64,000 nucleotides of DNA from Euonymus europaeus (lineage: Eukaryota; Streptophyta; Magnoliopsida; Celastrales; Celastraceae): NCBI GenBank assembly GCA_963580455.1, contig OY756957.1:31216501-31280500 (forward strand), written 5' to 3'. Both the position numbers and the translations under genes were made by a program. The notes beneath the pieces were generated by a model. The model saw nothing but the letters and a program-made list of their open reading frames with translations, did not search any database and was not told where the DNA came from. How positions within the stretch are numbered: the first letter of the stretch is position 1; each line of letters begins with the position of its first letter. Positions 37,520 through 52,279 of the stretch are shown here, one piece after another.

Positions 37520-40070
37520 GAACTCCTGGCTAGTAGGTCTCGTTTCACCTAGTTAGCCGCGAAATGTGGTTTCTTTACGTAAACGATTTTATGAATATCC
37601 TTTGACTACGAGTTCTGAATTCGGTGATTTTTAGCTTGATTTCACACTACTTTTCGAGCTCTACCATCCTGGCATTTCGGATTTTGATTTCAGAACTCGT
37701 GGCTAGTAGGTCTCGATTCACCTATTTAGCCGCGAAATGTGGTTTCTTTACTTAAACGGTTTTCTGAATATCCGTTGACTCCGAGTTCTGAATTAGGTGA
37801 TTTTTAGATTGATTTCGCACTACTTTTCGAGCTCAATAATCCTGGCATTTCGGATTTTGATTTCAGAACTCGTGGCTAGTAGGTCTTGTTTCACCAAGTT
37901 AGCCGCGAAATGTGGTTTCTTTACGTTAACGGTTTTATGAATATCCGTTTACTCCGAGTTCTGAATTCGGTGATTTTTAGCTTGATTTCACACTACTTTT
38001 CGAGCTCTACAATCCTGGGTTTTCGGATTTCGATTTCAGAACTCGTGGCTAGCAGGTCTCGTTTCACCTAGTTAGCCGCGAAATGTGGTTTCTTTACGTA
38101 AACGGTTTTACGAATATCCGTTGACTCCGAGTTCTTAATTCGGTGATTTTTAGCTTGATTTCACACTACTTTTCGAGCTCCACAATCCTGGGTTTTTGGA
38201 TTTCGATTTCAGAACTCGTGGCTAGCAGGACTCGTTTCACCTAGTTAGCCGCGAAATGTGATTTCTTTACGTAAACGGTTTTATGAATATCCGTTGACTA
38301 CGAGTTCTGAATTCGTTGATTTTTAGCTTGATTTCACAATACTTTTCGAGCTCTACAATTCTGGCGTTTCGTATTTTGATTTCAGAACTCGTGGCTAGTA
38401 GGTCTCGTTTCAGCTAGTTAGCCGCGAAATGTTGTTTCTTTACGTAAACGATTTTATGAATATCCTTTGACTACGAGTTCTGAATTCGGTGATTTTTAGC
38501 TTGATTTCACACTACTTTTCGAGCTCTACCATCCTGCATTTCGGATTTTGATTTCAGAACTCGTGGTTAGCAGGTCTTGATTCACCTATTTAGCCGCGAA
38601 ATATGGTTTCTTTACGTAAACGGTTTTCTGAATATCCGTTGACTCCGAGTTCTGAATTCGGTGATTTTTAGCTTGATTTCGCACTACTTTTCGAGCTCTA
38701 GAATCCTCGCGTTTCGGATTTCGATTTCAGAACTCGAGGCTAGCAGGTCTCGTTTCACCTAGTTAGCCGCGAAATGTGGTTTCTTTACGTAAACGGTTTT
38801 ACGAATATCCGTTGACTCCGAGTTCTGAATTCGGTGATTTTTAGCTTGATTTCACACTACTTTTCGAGCTCTACAATCCTGGCGTTTCGGATTTTGATTT
38901 CAGAACTCCTGGCTAGAAGGTCTCGTTTCACCTAATTAGCCGCGAAATGTGGTTTCTTTACGTAAACGATTTTATGAATATCCTTTGACTACGAGTTCTG
39001 AATTCGGTGATTTTTAGCTTGATTTCACACTACTTTTCGAGCTCTACCATCCTGGCATTTCGGATTTTGATTTCAGAACTCGTGGCTAGTAGGTCTCGAT
39101 TCACCTATTTAGCCGCGAAATGTGGTTTCTTTACTTAAACGGTTTTCTGAATATCCGTTGACTCCGAGTTCTGAATTAGGTGATTTTTAGATTGATTTCG
39201 CACTACTTTTCGAGCTCAACAATCCTGGCATTTCGGATTTTGATTTCAGAACTCGTGGATAGTAGGTCTTGTTTCACCAAGTTAGCCGCGAAATGTGGTT
39301 TCTTTACGTAAACGGTTTTATGAATATCCGTTTACTCCGAGTTCTGAATTCGGTGATTTTTAGCTTGATTTCACACTACTTTTCGAGCTCTACAATCCTG
39401 GGTTTTCGGATTTCGATTTCAGAACTCGTGGCTAGCAGGTCTCGTTTCACCTAGTTAGCCGCGAAATGTGGTTTTTTACGTAAACGGTTTTACGAATATC
39501 CGTTGACTCCGAGTTCTTAATTCGGTGATTTTTAGCTTGATTTCACACTACTTTTCGAGCTCTACAATCCTGGGTTTTTGGATTTCGATTTCAGAACTCG
39601 TGGCTAGCAGGACTCGTTTCACCTAGTTAGCCGCGAAATGTGATTTCTTTTCGTAAACGGTTTTATGAATATCCGTTGACTACGAGTTCTGAATTCGTTG
39701 ATTTTTAGCTTGATTTCACACTACTTTTCGAGCTCTACAATTCTGGCGTTTCGTATTTTGATTTCAGAACTCGTGGCTAGTAGGTCTCGTTTCACCTAGT
39801 TAGCCGCGAAATGTTGTTTCTTTACGTAAACGATTTTATGAATATCCTTTGACTACGAGTTCTGAATTCGGTGATTTTTAGCTTGATTTCACACTACTTT
39901 TCGAGCTCTACCATCCTGCATTTCGGATTTTGATTTCAGAACTCGTGGTTAGCAGGTCTTGATTCACCTATTTAGCCGCGAAATATGGTTTCTTTACGTA
40001 AACGGTTTTCTGAATATCCGTTGACTCCGAGTTCTGAATTCGGTGATTTTTAGCTTGATTTCGCACTACT
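37520..40070 (+). repeat. higher-order repeat, 8-mer (1383 bp), two copies
   Basis: The stretch at 37886-38071 recurs at 39269-39454 and translates identically; AACTCCTGGCTAG at 37521 recurs at 38904. The offset is 8 x 173 minus 1, explained by a one-base loss (CTGCATTT) near 38535. The copies diverge after about 38690/40073. Confidence 0.9.
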
Positions 40071-40439
40071 TTTCGAGCTCAACAATCCTGGAGTTTCGGA
40101 TTTTGATTTCAGAACTCGTGGCTAGTAGGTCTTGTTTCACCTAGTTAGCCGCGAAATGTGGTTTCTTTACGTAAACGGTTTTATGAATATCCGTTGACTC
40201 CGAGTTCTGAATTCAGTGATTTTTAGCTTGATTTCACACTACTTTTCGAGCTCTACAATCCTCGCGTTTCGGATTTTGATTTCAGAACTCGTGGATAGTT
40301 GGTATCATTTCACCTATTTAGCCGCGAAACGTAGTTTCTTTTTGTAAACAGTTTTATGAATATCCGTTGACTCTGAGTTTTGAATTCGGTGATTTTTAGC
40401 TTGATTTCACACTACTTTTCGAGCTCTACAATCCTGGCG

Positions 40440-43400
40440 TTTCGGATTTTGATTTCAGAACTCGTGGATAGTTGGTCTCGTTTCACCTAGTTAGCAGCGA
40501 AATGTGGTTTCTTTATTTAAACGGTTTTCTGAATATCCGTTGACTCCGAGTTCTGAATTAGGTGATTTTTAGATTGATTTCACACTACTTTTCGAGCTCA
40601 ACAATCCTGGCCTTTCGGATTTTGATTTCAAACTCGTGGCTAGTAGGTCTTGTTTCACCAAGTTAGCCGCGAAATGTGGTTTCTTTACGTAAACGGTTTT
40701 CTGAATATCCGTTGACTCCGAGTTCTGAATTCAGTGATTTTTAGCTTGATTTCACACTTCTTTTCGAGCTCTAGAATCCTCGCTTTTCGGATTTCGATTT
40801 CAGAACTCGAGGCTAGCAGGTCTCGTTTCACCTAGTTAGCCGCGAAATGTGGTTTCTTTACGTAAACGGTTTTATGAATATCCGTTGACTCCGAGTTCTG
40901 AATTCGGTGATTTTTAGCTTGATTTCACACTACTTTTCGAGCTCTACAATCCCGGCGTTTCGGATTTTGATTTCAGAACTCCTGGCTAGTAGGTCTCGTT
41001 TCACCTAGTTAGCCGCGAAATGTGGTTTCTTTACGTAAACGATTTTATGAATATCCTTTGACTACGAGTTCTGAATTCGGTGATTTTTAGCTTGATTTCA
41101 CACAACTTTTCGAGCTCTACCATCCTGGCATTTCGGATTTTGATTTCAGAACTCGTGGCTAGTAGGTCTCGATTCACCTATTTAGCCGCGAAATGTGGTT
41201 TCTTTACTTAAACGGTTTTCTGAATATCCGTTGACTCCGAGTTCTGAATTAGGTGATTTTTAGATTGATTTCGCACTACTTTTCGAGCTCAACAATCCTG
41301 GCCTTTCGGATTTTGATTTCAGAACTCGGGGCTACTAGGTCTTGTTTCACCAAGTTAGCCGCGAAATGTGGTTTCTTTACGTAAACGGTTTTCTGAATAT
41401 CCGTTGACTCCGAGTTCTGAATTCAGTGATTTTTAGCTTGATTTCACACTACTTTTCGAGCTCTACAATCCTCGCGTTTCGGATTTCGATTTCAGAACTC
41501 GAGGCTAGCAGGTCTCGTTTCACCTAGTTAGCCGCGAAATGTGGTTTCTTTACGTAAACGGTTTTATGAATATCCGTTGACTCTGAGTTCTGAATTCGGT
41601 GATTTTTAGCTTGATTTCACACTACTTTTCGAGCTCTACCATCCTGGCGTTTCGGATTTTGATTTCAGAACTCCTGGCTAGTAGGTCTCGTTTCACCTAG
41701 TTAGCCGCGAAATGTGGTTTCTTTACGTAAACGATTTTATGAATATCCTTTGACTACGAGTTCTGAATTCGGTGATTTTTAGCTTGATTTCACACTACTT
41801 TTCGAGCTCTACCATCCTGGCATTTCGGATTTTGATTTCAGAACTCGTGGCTAGTAGGTCTCGATTAACCTATTTAGCCGCGAAATGTGGTTTCTTTACT
41901 TAAACGGTTTTCTGAATATCCGTTGACTCCGAGTTCTGAATTAGGTGATTTTTAGATTGATTTCGCACTACTTTTCGAGCTCAACAATCCTGGACTTTCG
42001 GATTTTGATTTCAGAACTCGTGGCTAGTAGGTCTTGTTTCACCAAGTTAGCCGCGAAATGTGGTTTCTTTACGTAAACGGTTTTATGAATATCCGTTGAC
42101 TCCGAGTTCTGAATTCGGTGATTTTTAGCTTGATTTCACACTACTTTTCGAGCTCTACAATCCTGGGATTTCGTATTTCGATTTCAGAACTCGTGGCTAG
42201 CAGGTCTCGTTTCACGTAGTTAGCCGCGAAATGTGGTTTCTTTACGTAAACGGTTTTATGAATATCCGTTGACTCCGAGTTCTGAATTCGGTGATTTTTA
42301 GTTTGATTTCACACTACTTTTCGAGCTCTACAATCCTGGGTTTTCGGATTTCGATTTCAGAACTCGTGGCTAGCAGGACTCGTTTCACCTAGTTAGCCGC
42401 GAAATGTGGTTTCTTTACGTAAACGGTTTTACGAATATCCGTTGACTACGAGTTCTGAATTCGTTGATTTTTAGCTTGATTTCACACTACTTTTCGAGCT
42501 CTACAATTCTGGCCCTTCGTATTTTGATTTCAGAACTCGTGGCTAGTAGGTCTCGTTTCACCTAGTTAGCCGCGAAATGGGGTTTCTTTACGTAAACGAT
42601 TTTATGAATATCCTTTGACTACGAGTTCTGAATTCGGTGATTTTTAGCTTGATTTCACACTACTTTTCGAGCTCTACCATCCTGGCATTTCGGATTTTGA
42701 TTTCAGAACTCGTGGTTAGCAGGTCTTGATTCACCTATTTAGCCGCGAAATATGGTTTCTTTACGTAAACGGTTTTCTGAATATCTGTTGACTCCGAGTT
42801 CTGAATTCGGTGATTTTTAGCTTGATTTCGCACTACTTTTCGAACTCAACAATCCTGGAGTTTCGGATTTTTATTTCAGAACTCGTGGCTAGTGGGTCTT
42901 GTTTCACCCAGTTAGCCGCGAAATGTGGTTTCTTTACGTAAACAGTTTTATGAATATCCGTTGACTCCGAGTTCTGAATTCAGTGATTTTTAGCTTGATT
43001 TCACACTACTTTTCGAGCTCTACAATCCTCGCATTTCGGATTTTGATTTCAGAACTCGTGGATAGTTGGTGTCATTTCACCTATTTAGCCGCGAAACGTA
43101 GTTTCTTTTCGTAAACAGTTTTATGAATATCCGTTGACTCCGAGTTTTGAATTCGGTGATTTTTAGCTTGATTTCACACTACTCTTTGAGCTCTACAATC
43201 CTAGCGTTTCGGATTTTGACTTCAGAACTCGTGGATAGTTGGTCTCGTTTCACCTAGTTAGCCGCGAAATGTGGTTTCTTTACTTAAACGGTTTTATGAA
43301 TATCCGTTGACTCCGAGTTCTGAATTCAGTGATTTTTAGCTTGATTTCACACTACTTTTCGAGCTCTACAATCCTCGTGTTTCGGATTTCGATTTCAGAA

Positions 43401-46400
43401 CTCGTGGCTAGCAGGTCTCGTTTCACCCAGTTAGCCGCGAAATGTGGTTTCTTTACGTAAACGGTTTTATGAATATCCGTTGACTCCGAGTTCTGAATTC
43501 GGTGATTTTTAGCTTGATTTCACACTACTTTTCGAGCTCTACAATCCTGGCATTTCGGATTTTGATTTCAGAACTCCTGGCTAGTAGGTCTCGTTTCACC
43601 TAGTTAGCCGCGAAATGTGGTTTCTTTACGTAAACGATTTTATGAATATCCTTTGACTACGAGTTCTGAATTCGGTTATTTTTAGCTTGATTTCACACTA
43701 CTTTTCGAGCTCTACCATCCTGGCATTTCGGATTTTGATTTCAGAACTCGTGGCTAGCAGGTCTCCTTTCACCTAGTTAGCCGCGAAATATGGTTTCTTT
43801 ACGTAAACGGTTTTATGAATATCCGTTGACTCCGAGTTCTGAATTCGGTGATTTTTAGCTTGATTTCACACTACTTTTCGAGCTCTACCATCCTGGCATT
43901 TCGGATTTTGATTTCAGAACTCGTGGTTAGCAGGTCTTGATTCACCTATTTAGCCGCGAAATATGGTTTCTTTACGTAAATGGTTTTCTGAATATCCGTT
44001 GACTCCGAGTTCTGAATTCGGTGATTTTTAGCTTGATTTCGCACTACTTTTCGAGCTCAACAATCCTGGAGTTTCGGATTTTGATTTCAGAACTCGTGGC
44101 TAGTAGGTCTCGTTTCACCTAGTTAGCCGCGAAATGTTGTTTCTTTACGTAAACGATTTTATGAATATCCTTTGACTACGAGTTCTGAATTCGGTGATTT
44201 TTAGCTTGATTTCACACTACTTTTCGAGCTCTACCATCCTGCATTTCGGATTTTGATTTCAGAACTCGTGGTTAGCAGGTCTTGATTCACCTATTTAGCC
44301 GCGAAATATGGTTTCTTTACGTAAACGGTTTTCTGAATATCCGTTGACTCCGAGTTCTGAATTCGGTGATTTTTAGCTTGATTTCGCACTACTTTTCGAG
44401 CTCAACAATCCTGGAGTTTCGGATTTTGATTTCAGAACTCGTGGCTAGTAGGTCTTGTTTCACCTAGTTAGCCGCGAAATGTGGTTTCTTTACGTAAACG
44501 GTTTTATGAATATCCGTTGACTCCGAGTTCTAAATTCAGTGATTTTTAGCTTGATTTCACACTACTTTTCGAGCTCTACAATCCTCGCGTTTCGGATTTG
44601 GATTTCAGAACTCGTGGATAGTTGGTCTCATTTCACCTATTTAGCCGCGAAACGTAGTTTCTTTTCGTAAACAGTTTTATGAATATCCGTTGACTCTGAG
44701 TTTTGAATTCGGTGATTTTTAGCTTGATTTCACACTACTTTTCGAGCTCTACAATCCTGGCGTTTCGGATTTTGATTTCAGAACTCGTGGATAGTTGGTC
44801 TCGTTTCACCTAGTTAGCAGCGAAATGTGGTTTCTTTACTTAAACGGTTTTCTGAATATCCGTTGACTCCGAGTTCTGAATTAGGTGATTTTTAGATTGA
44901 TTTCGCACTACTTTTCGAGCTCAACAATCCTGGCCTTTCGGATTTTGATTTCAGAACTCGTGGCTAGTAGGTCTTGTTTCACCAAGGTAGCCGCGAAATG
45001 TGGTTTCTTTACGTAAACGGTTTTCTGAATATCCGTTGACTCCGAGTTCTGAATTCAGTGATTTTTAGCTTGATTTCACACTTCTTTTCGAGCTCTAGAA
45101 TCCTCGCGTTTCGGATTTCGATTTCAGAACTCGAGGCTAGCAGGTCTCGTTTCACCTAGTTAGCCACGAAATGTGGTTTCTTTACGTAAACGGTTTTATG
45201 AATATCCGTTGACTCCGAGTTCTGAATTCGGTGATTTTTAGCTTGATTTCACACTACTTTTCGAGCTCTACAATCCCGGCGTTTCGGATTTTGATTTCAG
45301 AACTCCTGGCTAGTAGGTCTCGTTTCACCTAGTTAGCCGCGAAATGTGGTTTCTTTACGTAAACGATTTTATGAATATCCTTTGACTACGAGTTCTGAAT
45401 TCGGTGATTTTTAGCTTGATTTCACACTACTTTTCGAGCTCTACCATCCTGGCATTTCGGATTTTGATTTCAGAACTCGTGGCTAGTAGGTCTCGATTCA
45501 CCTATTTAGCCGCGAAATGTGGTTTCTTTACTTAAACGGTTTTCTGAATATCCGTTGACTCCGAGTTCTGAATTAGGTGATTTTTAGATTGATTTCGCAC
45601 TACTTTTCGAGCTCAACAATCCTGGCCTTTCGGATTTTGATTTCAGAACTCGGGGCTATTAGGTCTTGTTTCACCAAGTTAGCCGCGAAATGTGGTTTCT
45701 TTACGTAAACGGTTTTCTGAATATCCGTTGACTCCGAGTTCTGAATTCAGTGATTTTTAGCTTGATTTCACACTACTTTTCGAGCTCTACAATCCTCGCG
45801 TTTCGGATTTCGATTTCAGAACTCGAGGCTAGCAGGTCTCGTTTCACCTAGTTAGCCGCGAAATGTGGTTTCTTTACGTAAACGGTTTTATGAATATCCG
45901 TTGACTCCGAGTTCTGAATTCGGTGATTTTTAGCTTGATTTCACACTACTTTTCGAGCTCTACAATCCTGGCGTTTCGGATTTTGATTTCAGAACTACTG
46001 GCTAGTAGGTATCGTTTCACCTAGTTAGCCGCGAAATGTGGTTTCTTTACGTAAACGATTTTATGAATATCCTTTGACTACGAGTTCTGAATTCGGTGAT
46101 TTTTAGCTTGATTTCACACTACTTTTTGAGCTCTACCATCCTGGCATTTCGGATTTTGATTTCAGAACTCGTGGCTAGGAGGTCTCGATTAACCTATTTA
46201 GCCGCGAAATGTGGTTTCTTTACTTAAACGGTTTTCTGAATATCCGTTGACTCCGAGTTCTGAATTAGGTGATTTTTAGATTGATTTCGCACTACTTTTC
46301 GAGCTCAACAATCCTGGCCTTTCGGATTTTGATTTCAGAACTCGTGGCTAGTAGGTCTTGTTTCACCAAGTTAGCCGCAAAATGTGGTTTCTTTACGTAA

Positions 46401-49400
46401 ACGGTTTTATGAATATCCGTTGACTCCGAGTTCTGAATTCGGTGATTTTTAGCTTGATTTCACACTACTTTTCGAGCTCTACGATCCTGGCATTTCTGAT
46501 TTTGATTTCAGAACTCGTGGCTAGTTGGTCTCGTTTCACCTAGTTAGCCGCGAAATGCGGTTTCTTTACGTAAACGGTTTTATGAATATCCGTTGACTCC
46601 GAGTTCTGAATTCGGTGATTTTTAGCTTCATTTCACACTACTTTTCGAGCTCTACAATCCTGGGTTTTCGGATTTCGATTTCAGAACTCGTGGCTAGCAG
46701 GACTCGTTTCACCTAGTTAGCCGCGAAATGTGGTTTCTTTACGTAAACGGTTTTATGAATATCCGTTGACTACGAGTTCTGAATTCGTTGATTTTTAGCT
46801 TGATTTCACACTACTTTTCGAGCTCTACAATCCTCGCGTTTCGGATTTTGATTTCAGAACTCGTGGATAGTTGGTCTCATTTCACCTATTTAGCCGCGAA
46901 ACGTAGTTTCTTTTCGTAAACAGTTTTATGAATATCCGTTGACTCCGAGTTTTGAATTCGGTGATTTTTAGCTTGATTTCACACTACTCTTTGAGCTCTA
47001 CAATCCTGGCGTTTCGGATTTTGACTTCAGAACTCGTGGATAGTTGGTCTCGTTTCACCTAGTTAGCCGCGAAATGTGGTTTCTTTACTTAAACGGTTTT
47101 ATGAATATCCGTTGACTCCGAGTTCTGAATTCAGTGATTTTTAGCTTGATTTCACACTACTTTTCGAGCTCTACAATCCTCGCGTTTCGGATTTTGATTT
47201 CAGAACTCGTGGCTAGCAGGTCTCGTTTCACCCAGTTAGCCGCGAAATGTGGTTTCTTTACGTAAACGGTTTTATGAATATCCGTTGACTCCGAGTTCTG
47301 AATTCGGTGATTTTTAGCTTGATTTCACACTACTTTTCGAGCTCTACAATCCTGGCATTTCGGATTTTGATTTCAGAACTCCTGGCTAGTAGGTCTCGTT
47401 TCACCTAGTTAGCCGCGAAATGTGGTTTCTTTACGTAAACGATTTTATGAATATCCTTTGACTACGAGTTCTGAATTCGGTGATTTTTAGCTTGATTTCA
47501 CACTACTTTTCGAGCTCTACCATCCTGGCATTTCGGATTTTGATTTCAGAACTCGTGGCTAGCAGGTCTCCTTTCACCTAGTTAGCCGCGAAATGTGGTT
47601 TCTTTACGTAAACGGTTTTATGAATATCCGTTGACTCCGAGTTCTGAATTCGGTGATTTTTAGCTTGATTTCACACTACTTTTCGAGCTCTACCATCCTG
47701 GCATTTCGGATTTTGATTTCAGAACTCGTGGTTAGCAGGTCTTGATTCACCTATTTAGCCGCGAAATATGGTTTCTTTACGTAAATGGTTTTCTGAATAT
47801 CCGTTGACTCCGAGTTCTGAATTCGGTGATTTTTAGCTTGATTTCGCACTACTTTTCGAGCTCAACAATCCTGGAGTTTCGGATTTTGATTTCAGAACTC
47901 GTGGCTAGTAGGTCTCGTTTCACCTAGTTAGCCGCGAAATGTTGTTTCTTTACGTAAACGATTTTATGAATATCCTTTGACTACGAGTTCTGAATTCGGT
48001 GATTTTTAGCTTGATTTCACACTACTTTTCGAGCTCTACCATCCTGCATTTCGGATTTTGATTTCAGAACTCGTGGTTAGCAGGTCTTGATTCACCTATT
48101 TAGCCGCGAAATATGGTTTCTTTACGTAAACGGTTTTCTGAATATCCGTTGACTCCGAGTTTTGAATTCGGTGATTTTTGCTTGATTTCGCACTACTTTT
48201 CGAGCTCAACAATCCTGGAGTTTCGGATTTCGATTTCAGAACTCGTGGCTAGCAGGTCTCGTTTTGAATTCGGTGATTTTTAGCTTGATTTCACACTACT
48301 TTTCGAGCTCTACCATCCTGGCATTTCGGATTTTGATTTCAGAACTCGTGGCTAGTAGGTCTTATTTCACCAAGTTAGCCGCGAAATGTGGTTTCTTTAC
48401 GTAAACGGTTTTCTGAATATCCGTTGACTCCGAGTTCTGAATTAGGTGATTTTTAGATTGATTTCGCACTACTTTTCGAGCTCAACAATCCTGGCCTTTC
48501 GGATTTTGATTTCAGAACTCGGGGTAAGTAGGTCTTGTTTCACCAAGTTAGCCGCGAAATGTGGTTTCTTTACGTAAACGGTTTTCTGAATATCCGTTGA
48601 CTCCGAGTTCTGAATTCAGTGATTTTTAGCTTGATTTCACACTACTTTTCGAGTTCTACAATCCTCGGGTTTCGGATTTCGATTTCAGAACTCGAGGCTA
48701 GCAGGTCTCGTTTCACCAAGTTAGCCGCGAAATGTGGTTTCTTTACGTAAACGGTTTTATGAATATCCGTTGACTCCGAGTTCTGAATTCGGTGATTTTT
48801 AGCTTGATTTCACACTACTTTTCGAGCTCTACAATCCTGGCATTTCGGATTTTGATTTCAGAACTCCTGGCTAGTAGGTCTCGTTTCACCTAGTTAGCCG
48901 CGAAATGTGGTTTCTTTACGTAAACGATTTTATGAATATCCTTTGACTACGAGTTCTGAATTCGGTGATTTTTAGCTTGATTTCACACTACTTTTCGAGC
49001 TCTACCATCCTGGCATTTCGGATTTTGATTTCAGAACTCGTGGCTAGTAGGTCTCGATTAACCTATTTAGCCGCGAAATGTGGTTTCTTTACTTAAACGG
49101 TTTTCTGAATATCCGTTGACTCCGAGTTCTGAATTAGGTGATTTTTAGATTGATTTCGCACTACTTTTCGAGCTCAACAATCCTGGCCTTTCGGATTTTG
49201 ATTTCAGAACTCGTGGCTAGTAGGTCTTGTTTCACCAAGTTAGCCGCGAAATGTGGTTTCTTTACGTAAACGGTTTTATGAATATCCGTTGACTCCGAGT
49301 TCTGAATTCGGTGATTTTTAGCTTGATTTCACACTACTTTTCGAGCTCTACGATCCTGGCATTTCTGATTTTGATTTCAGAACTCGTGGCTAGTTGGTCT

Positions 49401-50960
49401 CGTTTCACCTAGTTAGCCGCGAAATGCGGTTTCTTTACGTAAACGGTTTTATGAATATCCGTTGACTCCGAGTTCTGAATTCGGTGATTTTTAGCTTGAT
49501 TTCACACTACTTTTCGAGCTCTACAATCCTGGGTTTTCGGATTTCGATTTCAGAACTCGTGGCTAGCAGGACTCGTTTCACCTAGTTAGCCGCGAAATGT
49601 GGTTTCTTTACGTAAACGGTTTTATGAATATCCGTTGACTACGAGTTCTGAATTCGTTGATTTTTAGCTTGATTTCACACTACTTTTCGAGCTCTAAAAT
49701 TCTGGCCTTTCGGATTTTGATTTCAGAACTCGTGGCTAGTAGGTCTCGTTTCACCTAGTTAGCCGCGAAATGGGGTTTCTTTACGTAAACGATTTTATGA
49801 ATATCCTTTGACTACGAGTTCTGAATTCGGTGATTTTTAGCTTGATTTCACACTACTTTTCGAGCTCTACCATCCTGGCATTTCGGATTTTGATTTCAGA
49901 ACTCGTGGTTAGCAGGTCTTGATTCACCTATTTAGCCGCGAAATATGGTTTCTTTACGTAAACGGTTTTCTGAATATCTGTTGACTCCGAGTTCTGAATT
50001 CGGTGATTTTTAGCTTGATTTCGCACTACTTTTCGAACTCAACAATCCTGGAGTTTCGGATTTTTATTTCAGAACTCGTGGCTAGTGGGTCTTGTTTCAC
50101 CTAGTTAGCCGCGAAATGTGGTTTCTTTACGTAAACAGTTTTATGAATATCCGTTGACTCCGAGTTCTGAATTCAGTGATTTTTAGCTTGATTTCACACT
50201 ACTTTTCGAGCTCTACAATCCTCGCGTTTCGGATTTAGATTTCAGAACTCGTGGATAGTTGGTCTCATTTCACCTATTTAGCCGCGAAACGTAGTTTCTT
50301 TTCGTAAACAGTTTTATGAATATCCGTTGACTCCGAGTTTTGAATTCGGTGATTTTTAGCTTGATTTCACACTACTCTTTGAGCTCTACAATCCTGGCGT
50401 TTGGGATTTTGACTTCAGAACTCGTGGATAGTTGGTCTCGTTTCACCTAGTTAGCCGCGAAATGTGGTTTCTTTACTTAAACGGTTTTATGAATATCCGT
50501 TGACTCCGAGTTCTGAATTCAGTGATTTTTAGCTTGATTTCACACTACTTTTCGAGCTCTACAATCCTCGCGTTTCGGATTTCGATTTCAGAACTCGTGG
50601 CTAGCAGGTCTCGTTTCACCCAGTTAGCCGCGAAATGTGGTTTCTTTACGTAAACGGTTTTATGAATATCCGTTGACTCCGAGTTCTGAATTCGGTGATT
50701 TTTAGCTTGATTTCACACTACTTTTCGAGCTCTACAATCCTGGCATTTCGGATTTTGATTTCAGAACTCCTGGCTAGTAGGTCTCGTTTCACCTAGTTAG
50801 CCGCGAAATGTGGTTTCTTTACGTAAACGATTTTATGAATATCCTTTGACTACGAGTTCTGAATTCGGTGATTTTTAGCTTGATTTCACACTACTTTTCG
50901 AGCTCTACCATCCTGGCATTTCGGATTTTGATTTCAGAACTCGTGGCTAGCAGGTCTCCT
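40440..50960 (+). repeat. long higher-order repeats of 22 and 25 monomers
   Basis: TTAGCAGCGAAATG, a rare variant, occurs at 40491 and 44814 (4323 bp, 25 monomers minus 2 bases). ACTCTTTGAG occurs at 43181, 46985 and 50374 (3804 bp, 22 monomers minus 2; then 3389 bp, 20 monomers minus the 71-bp loss at 48261). Long blocks between these markers correspond to each other with few changes, showing multi-kilobase duplications inside the array. Confidence 0.85.
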
Positions 50961-52279
50961 TTCACCTAGTTAGCCGCGAAATGTGGTTTCTTTACGTAAA
51001 CGGTTTTATGAATATCCGTTGACTCCGAGTTCTGAATTCGGTGATTTTTAGCTTGATTTCACACTACTTTTCGAGCTCTACAATTCTGGCGTTTCGTATT
51101 TTGATTTCAGAACTCGTGGCTAGTAGGTCTCGTTTCACCTAGTTAGCCGCGAAATGTGGTTTCTTTTCGTAAACAGTTTTATGAATATCTGTTGACTCCG
51201 AGTTTTGAATTCGGTGATTTTTAGCTTGATTTCACACTACTTTTCGAGCTCTACAATCCTGGCGTTTCGGATTTTGATTTCAGAACTCGTGGATAGCTGG
51301 TCTCGTTTCACCAAGTTAGCCGCGAAATGTGGTTTCTTTACGTAAACGGTTTTATGAATATCCGTTGACTCGAGTTCTGAATTCGGTGATTTTTAGCTTG
51401 ATTTCACACTACTTTTTGAGCTCTACAGTCCTGGGTTTTCGGATTTTGATTTCAGAACTCGTGGCTAGCAGGTCTCGTTTCACCTAGTTAGCCGCGAAAT
51501 GTGGTTTCTTTACGTAAACGGTTTTATGAATATCCGTTGACTCCGAGTTCTGAATTCGGTGATTTTTAGCTTGATTTCACACTACTTTTCGAGCTCTACA
51601 ATCCCGGCGTTTCGGATTTTGATTTCAGAACTCCTGGCTAGTAGGTCTCGTTTCACCTAGTTAGCCGCGAAATGTGGTTTCTTTACGTAAACGATTTTAT
51701 GAATATCCTTTGACTACGAGTTCTGAATTCGGTGATTTTTAGCTTGATTTCACACTACTTTTCGAGCTCTACCATCCTGGCATTTCGGATTTTGATTTCA
51801 GAACTCGTGGCTAGTAGGTCTCGATTCACCTATTTAGCCGCGAAATGTGGTTTCTTTACTTAAACGGTTTTCTGAATATCCGTTGACTCCGAGTTCTGAA
51901 TTAGGTGATTTTTAGATTGATTTTGCACTACTTTTCGAGCTCAACAATCCTGGCCTTTCGGATTTTGATTTCAGAACTCGGGGCTAGTAGGTCTTGTTTC
52001 ACCAAGTTAGCCGCGAAATGTGGTTTCTTTACGTAAACGGTTTTCTGAATATCCGTTGACTCCGAGTTCTGAATTCAGTGATTTTTAGCTTGATTTCACA
52101 CTACTTTTCGAGCTCTACAATCCTTGCATTTCGGATTTCGATTTCAGAACTCGAGGCTAGCAGGTCTCGTTTCACCTAGTTAGCCGCGAAATGTGGTTTC
52201 TTTACGTAAACGGTTTTATGAATATCCGTTGACTCCGAGTTCTGAATTCGGTGATTTTTAGCTTGATTTCACACTACTT

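Noticed and set aside
37886..38071. Identical 61-residue open frames at 37886 and 39269, and a 66-residue minus-strand frame at 61198, inside the satellite
   Set aside because: They are chance openings in the 173-bp monomer, interrupted in most other monomers; their identity comes from the 8-mer higher-order repeat.
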